This document shows, in pieces, positions 27,971-35,873 of a DNA stretch of 64,000 nt. The notes under the pieces are model-generated. The model searched no databases and was not told the DNA's origin. It saw nothing but the letters and a program-made list of their open reading frames with translations. Where the stretch lies: assembly GCF_050016015.1 (NCBI RefSeq), contig NZ_JBNHEQ010000220.1:8655-72654 (forward strand), given 5' to 3'. Origin of the DNA: Trichodesmium sp002260545 (lineage in GTDB: Bacteria; Cyanobacteriota; Cyanobacteriia; Cyanobacteriales; Microcoleaceae). Both the position numbers and the translations under genes were made by a program. Each line of letters starts with the position of its first letter. The first letter of the stretch is position 1.

Positions 27971-28458
27971 ATGCTACTTGGATTCAAAACTGAACTGCAC
28001 CCAAATAAGCAGCAAAAAACATTACTGGCTAAACACGCGCTTTGTAGCCCGTCATGCTTATAATTGGGGTTTGTGGTTAACTAAAAACATCCTCAATTCC
28101 CTATACCAATAATCCTGATAGTAAGCTGAAATTTCCTACTGCTATTTACTTACATAAGCTCTTAGTAGCAATGGTTAAATCTAATAACTCTTGGTACTAT
28201 GAAGTGTCTAAGTCTGCTCCTCAATATGCTTTGAGATATTTATCAGAGGCTTGGAAACGTTGCTTTAACAAAGTTTCTGGTCAACCTCAATTCAAGAGAA
28301 AAGGTAGAGATGATAGTTTCACTTTGGATGGCTCAATACCCACCCCATCCCCTCCCAGGAGGGGAGCTAGAGGGGTGGGTCAGATAAAATTACCTCGAAT
28401 TGGATGGATTAAAACTTATGAAATCTTGCCAGATAATGTTACTCCTAAATCTGTCAGA
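27971..28458 (+). pseudogene. TnpB (IS200/IS605 OrfB) remnant
   Basis: The N-terminal third of a TnpB is readable across frameshifts: MLLGFKTELHPNKQQKTLLA, then ARHAYNWGLWLTKN in a second frame, then SNNSWYYEVSKSAPQYALR, AWKRCFNKVSGQPQFKRKGR and DDSFTLDGS. An in-frame hairpin (acccacccc...ggggtgggt, 28336-28381) has been inserted before KLPRIGWIKTYEILPDNVTP. Homology ends at about 28458 where a palindrome begins. The catalytic part is gone. Confidence 0.8.
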
Positions 28459-28525
28459 TCTAGTAGGGGCGAACGGCCGTTCGCCCCTACAGATGGCGTA
28501 TAATCTTATATTTTGCGTAAGTCCT
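28459..28525. repeat. Palindrome and solo IS701-type end
   Basis: A perfect inverted repeat, taggggcgaacgg and its complement ccgttcgccccta (28462-28488), is followed by a single tttgcgtaagtcct end (28512-28525) that matches the ends of the nearby IS701-like element. It is the scar where the TnpB remnant was cut. Confidence 0.7.
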
Positions 28526-28628
28526 GTAGTTATTAACTATCAATTATTTTATTCAATGGAGTCAAAAATGGCTAAATCTGTAGGGACTTTCCATGAAATG
28601 TCCCTACTTTTGCGGAAATTTCTAATAC

Positions 28629-30197
28629 TTAATCCTTTAAAGTCGATCGCATAGTCGGGAACATAATCACATCCCGAATACTTTGAGTATTTGTCAGCAA
28701 CATCACCACGCGGTCAACACCAATACCCATCCCACCACAGTTAGGCATCCCCAATGACAATGCCTGAATAAAGTCTTCATCCATTGGGTGCGCTTCATCA
28801 TCCCCTGCTTCTCTTTGGGCGATCTGTTCCTCGAAACGTTTGCGCTGGTCTTGCGGATCGTTTAACTCGGAGAAACCGTTAGAATATTCGGTGCCGTGAA
28901 TAAATAACTCAAATCTTTCTACAAAACCTGGTTTACTATGATGTCTTTTTGCTAACGGACTCACTTCAACAGGAAAATCAATTATAAAGGTAGGTTGAAT
29001 TAAAGTTGATTCTACTTTTTGGTCAAAAACTGCATATAAAAGATAACCTAAACTTTGGGTTTCTAATTTAGATAATTTGAGGTTTAATTTTTCTGCTGCT
29101 TGAATAGCTTCTGCTAATTCTAAGTTGTCAAAATCTAATCCTGTTTCATCCTTAACTGCCTCTACCATTGTTTTAACTTGCCAATGTTTGCCAGTGAAAT
29201 TAGGATATTTTTGACTATGGTCATATTTGCGTTCCAAACTAATAGTTTGACCTTGATATTCTATCTCTTTTAAATCACCTAAAACATTAGTGATGCTATA
29301 ACAAATAACATCTTCTACTAAGCCCAAAATTTCAAAATAATCTGCATAAGCTTGATAAACTTCTAGGGAAGTAAACTCAGGATTATGGGTACTATCAATT
29401 CCTTCATTTCTAAATACTCGCCCTAATTCAAATACCCGTTCAAAACCTCCACAAATTGCTCTCTTCAGAAATAATTCTGTAGCAATTCGCAAATATAAAT
29501 CTACATCTAAAGCATTATGATGAGTGATAAAAGGTCGAGCAGCAGCACCACCATAAATTGCTTGTAAAGTTGGTGTTTCTATTTCATCAAAACCAGCATC
29601 CCAAAGATAACTACGAATACTTTGCAAAATTTTACTCCGCATTCTAAAACGCTGTAAAGATTCAGCATTTCCAGCTAAATCCATTTCCCGATGACGGCGA
29701 CAAATTTCTGGGTCATTTACACCATAATAAGAATCAGGAAAAGGAATAATTGCTTTGGAGATAACTTCTAGTTTATTTACTTGAATTGATAACTCACCTC
29801 TATTAGTACGACAACCTATTCCTTCCGCACTAATAAAATCTCCTACATCTAACAATTTTTGAATTTGTTTAAAACTTAAACCAGGGTCGCCCGTAACTAA
29901 TTTTTTCTCAATTTTTAGTTGAATTTTTCCTGTTTCATCTGTTAGGTTAATAAAACCAATACTACCACTATCACGCTTAGAAGTAATTCGACCGCAAACT
30001 TTTAATAATTTTTCATCGGGGTCTGTTTCTCCTGCTTCTAATTCCTTCGCTGGTGGAGAAAATAGATCGATAACTTGTTTAGTGGTGTGCGATCGCTGAT
30101 AAGCTTTACTAGGATAGGGGTCTATTCCTTGGGCGCGTAATTGATCGACTTTTTGTGAACGAACTTCTACTTCATTCCTGGTTTCGCTTTTAGGCAT
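28629..30197 (-). CDS. lysS: Lysyl-tRNA synthetase, class II
   Basis: The 522-residue enzyme charges tRNA-Lys. The N-terminal OB-fold anticodon domain (CGRITSKRDSGSIGFINLTDE, about residues 69-89) and the class II core are intact: motif 2 has ELGRVFRNEGIDSTHNPEFTS and motif 3 has GMGIGVDRVVMLLTN. The C-terminus TLKD is shared with the fragment at 22136-22401. The last 266 bases may therefore be an imported replacement end supplied by an integrated element. The start ATG at 30197 fits the usual length. It probably has its own promoter in the 170 bases to the IS element. Confidence 0.96.
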   Translation of the reverse strand: MPKSETRNEVEVRSQKVDQLRAQGIDPYPSKAYQRSHTTKQVIDLFSPPAKELEAGETDPDEKLLKVCGRITSKRDSGSIGFINLTDETGKIQLKIEKKLVTGDPGLSFKQIQKLLDVGDFISAEGIGCRTNRGELSIQVNKLEVISKAIIPFPDSYYGVNDPEICRRHREMDLAGNAESLQRFRMRSKILQSIRSYLWDAGFDEIETPTLQAIYGGAAARPFITHHNALDVDLYLRIATELFLKRAICGGFERVFELGRVFRNEGIDSTHNPEFTSLEVYQAYADYFEILGLVEDVICYSITNVLGDLKEIEYQGQTISLERKYDHSQKYPNFTGKHWQVKTMVEAVKDETGLDFDNLELAEAIQAAEKLNLKLSKLETQSLGYLLYAVFDQKVESTLIQPTFIIDFPVEVSPLAKRHHSKPGFVERFELFIHGTEYSNGFSELNDPQDQRKRFEEQIAQREAGDDEAHPMDEDFIQALSLGMPNCGGMGIGVDRVVMLLTNTQSIRDVIMFPTMRSTLKD

Positions 30198-30368
30198 TGG
30201 TGATTTTACTCTCTAAATTGTTAATGAATTGAAAATGATACCATATTTTTTTGCTTTTAGACTGTTATAAAGATTAAATTATTCCAAAATTAAATTTAAG
30301 CTCGTAGTATTGCTCTAGCCCTATCTATAGTTATGGCTAGAGCAATACTACAAACTTATCATTTATAA

Positions 30369-31766
30369 TCAGGACTTACGCAAAGACACTATATATAGTG
30401 TCTACTCAATAGAGCGATCGCTTAAAAATTTGTAGCGATATAGCTGCCGCTAGGCTCCGCCAACGCCTCCAGACAAGTACCATTTTTAAAACCAGGGTAA
30501 AAAATACCTATCAAATAAAAATAGTCCTGAATTTTATTGTCGGCTTCTTCAGTTCTTTCCTCAGATAATCTGAGAGTAATTCGTGTTTGACTTTATAAAT
30601 AGTTTTTCCTATTTTCACTGCTAATCTTTTTAAAAAATTCCAGACTAACATAGCACAGGCTATATGATTTTTTTGAATTTGCCTGAGACGGCATTGACAA
30701 AATTCTATACCTGTTAATTGTTTAATTTCTCTGTGAAATTCCTCAATCTTCCATCTAGTGTGAGACTCAAATTCTACAGCATCTACTGAAGATTGACTTA
30801 AGTCATTAGTAGCAATATATTCTGTTCTGTTGGTAGAAACAGTTGCCCAGAATAGTTTTACTTTTTTATCTCTTGGAAAACCTTTTATTTTAATTATCTT
30901 GCCTGATATTTTTTCTGATTCATTCCAACTTAATTCTCCAATCTTTTTATATTTATTTACTCCACCAGTATCATCTACCAGACGATTTATTTTTAAGGGA
31001 CAGTAATAAATTTTTCCTAAGTTATCTACCAATCCCATTAATCTTTTTGTTGCATACCAACTATCCATTAGTACAGTTTTAAATGATAATTTATTCTTAG
31101 AGACCACATTTAATATCATTTCTTCTACATGATCTATTTTAGTTTTTTTGTCACTATCTGGGTCATAAATCCGATAGTCTATTATCCAAAATTGCTCAAT
31201 TTGGGGATTGAAATATATGCAATTTACTATTCCTATACCACGAACTACTTTATGTTCATTGCCACTGTACTGTCGCCGAACTAACTCAATTTTATTACCA
31301 TGTTCCTTGTTGAGAACTGTATCATCAAAGATTAAATAACCTTCTGTGTTAGTTACAATTTCTTTTTGAACATTTTTCCATACATCTTGGTCATCAATTT
31401 TTTCTATTTTTAAATAACGATTTATCCGATCATGGCTAACGTTTTCTAGGTGATTTGCTAAATTTGTAATGGTATAATTTGTATGAGAGTTGAGTAAATA
31501 CTGACAATAATCAATATAGTTAAAATTCATTTAGTTAGCTCAAATCAACAACAGTATTATTCTATAATAAGGGCGAGTATTTTGGCCAAATTTCTTGACA
31601 ATTAGCAACATCTACATAGAGGAAAAATCAACTATATTAGCGCGTATGAGTGCCCCTCACGAATTTTATTTAGGCGATCGCTAAGGGGAACCTAATAAGG
31701 AGTAGCAATACAGAAAGAACCATTTTGACTTAACACTATATATAGTGCCTTTGCGTAAGTCCTGAT
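30369..31766. mobile_element. Complete IS701-like insertion sequence (about 1.4 kb)
   Basis: Inverted ends of about 30 bases: the left reads tcaggacttacgcaaagaca then ctatatatagtg, and the right is its mirror ending in gcgtaagtcctga. One transposase gene occupies the minus strand between them. The flanks are tataa and taata. The same ends occur on non-autonomous elements at 5088-5176 and 49385-49484 and as a solo end at 28512. It appears intact and could be active. Confidence 0.85.
30511..31530 (-). CDS. Transposase, IS701 family-like (DDE)
   Basis: The 339-residue protein has the three DDE residues in recognisable blocks: YLIFDDTVLNKEHG (about residues 66-79), FKTVLMDSWYATKRLMG (about 152-168) and WKIEEFHREIKQLTG (about 264-278). 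The surrounding VRRQYSGNEHKVVRGIGIVN and YYCPLKINRLVDD blocks are typical of the family. There is no frameshift or stop, so the enzyme is probably functional and could mobilise the MITEs with the same ends. Confidence 0.9.
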   Translation of the reverse strand: MNFNYIDYCQYLLNSHTNYTITNLANHLENVSHDRINRYLKIEKIDDQDVWKNVQKEIVTNTEGYLIFDDTVLNKEHGNKIELVRRQYSGNEHKVVRGIGIVNCIYFNPQIEQFWIIDYRIYDPDSDKKTKIDHVEEMILNVVSKNKLSFKTVLMDSWYATKRLMGLVDNLGKIYYCPLKINRLVDDTGGVNKYKKIGELSWNESEKISGKIIKIKGFPRDKKVKLFWATVSTNRTEYIATNDLSQSSVDAVEFESHTRWKIEEFHREIKQLTGIEFCQCRLRQIQKNHIACAMLVWNFLKRLAVKIGKTIYKVKHELLSDYLRKELKKPTIKFRTIFI

Positions 31767-32574
31767 AATATTAACGGCATTCCTAAAATCTGAAAAACTA
31801 TGACCGACAAATATAATAGTTTTGTTGGATTAGCAAACCATGGGTAAAGAATAACACTTACTTCTGTTGAGGAAAAGTTATTAAAAGCTATTGTTCCATG
31901 ATAAGTTGCTGATTATCAAGTTAAATACCCATAACTTACTTCGCTTGGGGAAAAGTTTAAAAAGTTAGAATAACAGTCAAAATAACAGTTAAAAAAGCTA
32001 AAACAGTTAGACTTCAAACAGTTAAAACAATTAGAATATTTAGAACAGTTAAACTTAGAAAAGTTAAAACAGTTATTAGCAGCTATCATTAAAGAAAAGG
32101 AACTTAATAATCCAGCTACAGCAGAATCATGGGGAAAAAGCGAACATTACCAGCTAAGTTTATTTACCGAAATAATTAATAATTAAACAATTAAATAATT
32201 AGATCATTCACGCCTTGAAGCCTCCCCTTTCAAGGGGAAAAAAATAAATCTTTTCCTTATTCGTCAATCCTCTCCCTAAAAGGGAGAGGTAATTATCAAT
32301 TATCAATTATCAATTAATGAATGGCTATGTACAGATGTTTACAAATATTAAGCTTATGTTATAAATAAAGAAGGAGTAGTGTATAATTAATTATAAAATT
32401 CACTTTATAATTCCTTCTTCTAGTCCCTTGAGAAACCCTAAACAATATTTCCAATAGTGTCACTTTTTTCCTGAAATGATTTTGTTGTGTATACGTTGCT
32501 ATCTTCGTTGCACCTAAAATCCTACTCAGATTTTTGTCTTTTTGTCTTTTTGCAACAGAATCTTAATATTTGCC
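31767..32574. other. Intergenic stretch before the injection locus
   Basis: Bases 31990-32130 encode, in one frame, a run of KLKQLDFKQLKQLEYLEQL-type leucine/lysine/glutamine residues ending LAAIIKEKE and then NNPATAESWGKSEHYQLSL. It lacks a start and looks like the tail of a lost gene. A dispersed repeat follows (32163-32322). The rest is AT-rich. Confidence 0.5.
32163..32322. repeat. Dispersed repeat, copy 2 (partner at 3745-3912)
   Basis: It is the same unit as at 3745-3912, with a few substitutions and fewer tandem ttatcaa units at the end. The tattaccgaaataattaataa start, two hairpins and tail are conserved. Confidence 0.8.
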
Positions 32575-34389
32575 ATGAAATCCGAAAATTATCCACCCAA
32601 ATCAGATAATTATGTTGCACTACCCCTGCTTTATATTGAAGGTCAATCACCTGCAAAGATGAAGTCTGTTATGGAAGATATTGTCCAAATTATTGTTGAA
32701 GAAAGTTTGCACCTGCCAGCAATGTTCACAATTGTTATTAGAAATGACTACTTTCCAGGGGATAAAGATGAAAGAGAGTGGAAACATCAAGAGCTGCTAA
32801 AAATTGGTAAAACAGTAAAAATTGGCTTTAGCGCAAGTACAACAGAATCTGAAGAGTTTAGCGAAGAAAAACAAGACTATTTAATAGAAGGAGAAATTAC
32901 AGCTATTGAAACCCATTTCACGGAACAATCACAAGCACCTATTGTGATTCGGGGTTACGATATTTCACATCGTCTATATCGAGGACAATGGAATCGTTCA
33001 TTTCAAGGAATGACAGATAGTGATATTGTCAAAAAGATTCTAGCTGAGGTTTTAATTGAACCGGGTCAAATTGATGAAAGTGGAATTCCCCATGACTATG
33101 TTTTTCAAAATCATCAAACCAATATGGAATTTATGCGAGAACGAGCCGCTCGCATTGGTTTTGAACTATTTGTTCAAGATGGTAAATTGAATTTTCGTCG
33201 CCCCAAAACAACTCAAATCATTCAACTAAAATGGCTGGAGGATATACATAGTTTTCGAGTTCGAGTTACTAGCGCAGAACAGGTGAAAGAAGTTAATGTT
33301 AGAGCTTGGGACTATAAACAAAAAAAGCCAATTGTTTCGACTCGAAATTATGAAAAGGTGTTAACGGAAACTGGCAACGGGAAAGGAAGTGTGGCAATTT
33401 CTGGATTTAAAGGAAAACCAGTAAAGCCAACTGTTCATGTTATCGATCAACCGATTTCTACCCCCAAAGAAGCGGACGCGATCGCCTCTGCTTTATTTGA
33501 TGAATTAGGTGGACAGTTTGTTTATGCAGATGCTCACGCTGAGGGAAATCCTGAAATTCGACCCGGACTAAATGTGAGATTAGAAGATTTAGGAAAACAC
33601 AGTGGTTCGTACTATGTAACCGAGACTCGTCATACTTACTTTGAAAGGGTTTATACAACTGAATTTAGTGTTCGTGGATTGCGCGGTGGTGATTTATTAA
33701 CAACCCTTTCTCCCCCCACTCGTCTGCAACCCGGACAAACTTTTTTAGTGGGAATTGTCACTGACAACCAAGACCCAGAAGCCTTAGGACGAGTCAAAGT
33801 TTGGTTTCCCACCCTAACACCTCAAACTGGAGAAAATGCTCATGCTAGCCACTGGGCAAGAATGGTAGCAATTGGCGCAGGAAAAGATCGAGGGTTTGAC
33901 TGTTTACCAGAAATTAATGATGAAGTATTAGTTGCATTTGAACATGGAAATATTCATCGCCCTTATATTTTAGGTGGGGTTTGGAACGGTCAAGATATGC
34001 CTCCTACACATATTAATGAAAGTGTTCAAGATAGTAATGTCCGGGTGCGAACCTTTAAAACAAGAACAGGTCATCAAATTCAGTTTATTGAAGAAGATAA
34101 AGGAAATAGTAAGGCAGGAGTTTATATTGAGACAACTGCCGGACATCAGATTCGATTAAATGATAGTGAAAAGTTTGTGGAAGTTCAAACAAATGGTGGT
34201 CACGAATTACGATTAGATGATCAAAATAACTATATTGAATTGAAAACGCCTAGTCATACGATCAAGATGGATAATACAGGAATTAGCCTGAATTCAGGAG
34301 GCAATATTGATATAAAAGCGACTGGGGAGATTAATATTAAAGCAAATAGGGATATTACTGTTAAGGGAGGATTGATTAAGTTAAATTGA
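32575..34389 (+). CDS. Injection-system spike protein (VgrG/gp27-gp5-like, Afp8 type)
   Basis: The 604-residue protein forms the central spike under the tube. The N-terminal half (about residues 15-320) is the gp27/phage late control D-like hub, with the GYDISHRLYRGQWNRSFQGM landmark. It is followed by the gp5 OB-fold (LVGIVTDNQDPEALGRVKVW, about 394-413) with ASHWARMVAIGAG. The C-terminal 110 residues are beta-helix-like repeats (HQIRLNDSEKFVEVQT, HELRLDDQN) ending IKLN. ATG 32575 is preferred over the longer frame that starts at TTG 32542. The stop codon TGA lies within the ttgaca of a palindromic element. Confidence 0.85.
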   Translation: MKSENYPPKSDNYVALPLLYIEGQSPAKMKSVMEDIVQIIVEESLHLPAMFTIVIRNDYFPGDKDEREWKHQELLKIGKTVKIGFSASTTESEEFSEEKQDYLIEGEITAIETHFTEQSQAPIVIRGYDISHRLYRGQWNRSFQGMTDSDIVKKILAEVLIEPGQIDESGIPHDYVFQNHQTNMEFMRERAARIGFELFVQDGKLNFRRPKTTQIIQLKWLEDIHSFRVRVTSAEQVKEVNVRAWDYKQKKPIVSTRNYEKVLTETGNGKGSVAISGFKGKPVKPTVHVIDQPISTPKEADAIASALFDELGGQFVYADAHAEGNPEIRPGLNVRLEDLGKHSGSYYVTETRHTYFERVYTTEFSVRGLRGGDLLTTLSPPTRLQPGQTFLVGIVTDNQDPEALGRVKVWFPTLTPQTGENAHASHWARMVAIGAGKDRGFDCLPEINDEVLVAFEHGNIHRPYILGGVWNGQDMPPTHINESVQDSNVRVRTFKTRTGHQIQFIEEDKGNSKAGVYIETTAGHQIRLNDSEKFVEVQTNGGHELRLDDQNNYIELKTPSHTIKMDNTGISLNSGGNIDIKATGEINIKANRDITVKGGLIKLN

Positions 34390-34440
34390 CATACTCCCGG
34401 CGCTCCCCTACGGGAGAGAGCGGGACTTCCCGCCGGAGGA
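34385..34440. repeat. IS605-type palindrome after the spike gene
   Basis: The sequence ttgacatactcccggcgctc then a hairpin (cccctacggggag...) and gcgggacttcccgcc is built from the same pieces as the ends of the TnpB transposon at 54830-56292 (ttgacat-ctcccg and gcgggacttc). Its first bases supply the stop codon of the spike gene. Confidence 0.6.
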
Positions 34441-34622
34441 GTTAAATATCTCATTGGTATCATTGCAAGCGCAGGCTGCACTCGTCAGGATATTAAAGAA
34501 TATGCGATCGCCAATTAATCTAACCTGGGGCAAGCGATCGCAATTGAACATGAAAAGTTAGAACCTTTCGAGTTGATGTCACAAGCCGACTAATTTTCAC
34601 ATCAGTGCTACATAGACAGAAT

Positions 34623-35120
34623 TTACCCACCAATCAGAACGGTCATGCAACCGCGTGTGATTTTATTGGGTGGCCCAATGGCTTCCTGCAATGTGTCACC
34701 CTGACGGCAAGCGGGTAGACCGTTAATCAAAACGGTTTTGCTGCCATCTATGACAATTCCAGGGCCATGGGGAGGAATGGGTGAAGGAGTCGAACAGACA
34801 TGAATATCCGCACCCCCAGCACTGCTCGTAATTGTGCTACTCATTGTGGCTAATTGTGCCGTTTTTGTAGCCTCTTCAGCGGCTTTTGCGGCTGGTAATC
34901 CAAGGGTTCCAACTGCCGCCTTAGTTGCGGTTTCTGCTGCTTTAATCACAGCATCAGATGCCTTTTTTGCCATCTGTAAGCCTGCACCAGAACCAGAAGG
35001 CATACCGCGCCACGCAGGTAAGTTTCCTATTAAAACATTGAGGCTACCGGGGCTACCTGTTAAAACGGGCGGAATTGGATGGGATACATTATCTGTAACT
35101 CTCGCGGCTGGTTTACCCAT
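34623..35120 (-). CDS. PAAR-domain spike-tip protein
   Basis: The 165-residue protein begins with MGKPAARVTDNVSHPIPP, the PAAR-type start that binds the trimeric spike and sharpens it. An alanine-rich stretch follows (about residues 50-100), and the C-terminal half has HVCSTPSPIPPHGPG and NGLPACRQGDTLQE with metal-binding His/Cys residues. It is the Afp10-type tip of eCIS. The extra alanine-rich loop between the two PAAR halves may be species specific. It reads opposite to the spike gene. Confidence 0.88.
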   Translation of the reverse strand: MGKPAARVTDNVSHPIPPVLTGSPGSLNVLIGNLPAWRGMPSGSGAGLQMAKKASDAVIKAAETATKAAVGTLGLPAAKAAEEATKTAQLATMSSTITSSAGGADIHVCSTPSPIPPHGPGIVIDGSKTVLINGLPACRQGDTLQEAIGPPNKITRGCMTVLIGG

Positions 35121-35135
35121 GACTTAGAGAATAAA

Positions 35136-35370
35136 TTGACATATTCCCGACGTTGCGCTTACGCGACAAAGCAGGATTATTCAGTCAGAAAAAAAACTGA
35201 CCGCTGTTTTGACAGAGGTGATGTCCTCCCCCTGTGTTGACCTCAAATGTAACAAAATACCTCCTAGCTTGTCAAGGGGATCGGAACATTTCATTTGTGG
35301 AGATATCCGACTCTTTGCCCTGGCTTTCATCCCGACGCTCCCCTCCGGGAGAGCGCGGGACTTCCCCCCA
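35136..35370. mobile_element. Palindrome-ended non-autonomous IS605-type element
   Basis: The left part ttgacatattcccgacgttg with a small hairpin resembles the right end of the TnpB transposon. The right part catcccgacgctcccctccg with gagcgcgggacttcc resembles its left end. About 235 bases lie in between, with no gene. It starts 16 bases upstream of the PAAR start codon. Confidence 0.6.
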
Positions 35371-35873
35371 GGGAAGTTAATTATAGTATAATAATAGCTT
35401 TTTCAACGCTCAGTTGCAAGTAAAATTGAAGTAATTGCTGTTCTTCTTGAGTCTCCAAAAGTTGAAGCTATAGCAGAAGTTAGAAGTCAGAAGTCAAAAG
35501 TCCAACTCTTTCTAAACTCCAATTTGTGAGAAATCCGGGTCAAAAACCTTGCATTAAAAGGATTATAAAATTAGTTGGCACTAAACGACAGATTCTCTAT
35601 AAATACCCCATAAATAGACTTTTCAGTATCTTAATATGGGATAATTGGTTTGAGCAGCGTACTTTAAAGCAAAAATATCGAGAAGCATTAGTAAATTGAC
35701 CTATAACTTTTCCAAACAATGGCCAACCCGCATTTTCACCTGGAACTTCAACATCGACAGCAATTTTTTCACCTTCTCTCAAACTAAGTTTCAATTATAA
35801 TTACAGTTTATCTAGTTTTAAGCCCATTAGACACTCTCCTTCTTCTTTGCATTGCAACAGAACCAATCTAATT
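35371..35873. other. Intergenic stretch with a possible gene fragment
   Basis: A minus-strand frame (35597-35794) encodes 65 residues, LSLREGEKIAVDVEVPGENA onward. It has no visible family and a frame end in AT-rich DNA, so it is probably a fragment. The rest holds a gaagtcagaagtcaaaagtc repeat (35485-35510) and AT-rich sequence. Confidence 0.45.

Noticed and set aside
35597..35794. 65-residue minus frame between PAAR and ATPase genes
   Set aside because: No ribosome site, no family and no neighbour in operon spacing. Possible fragment only, noted in the intergenic entry.
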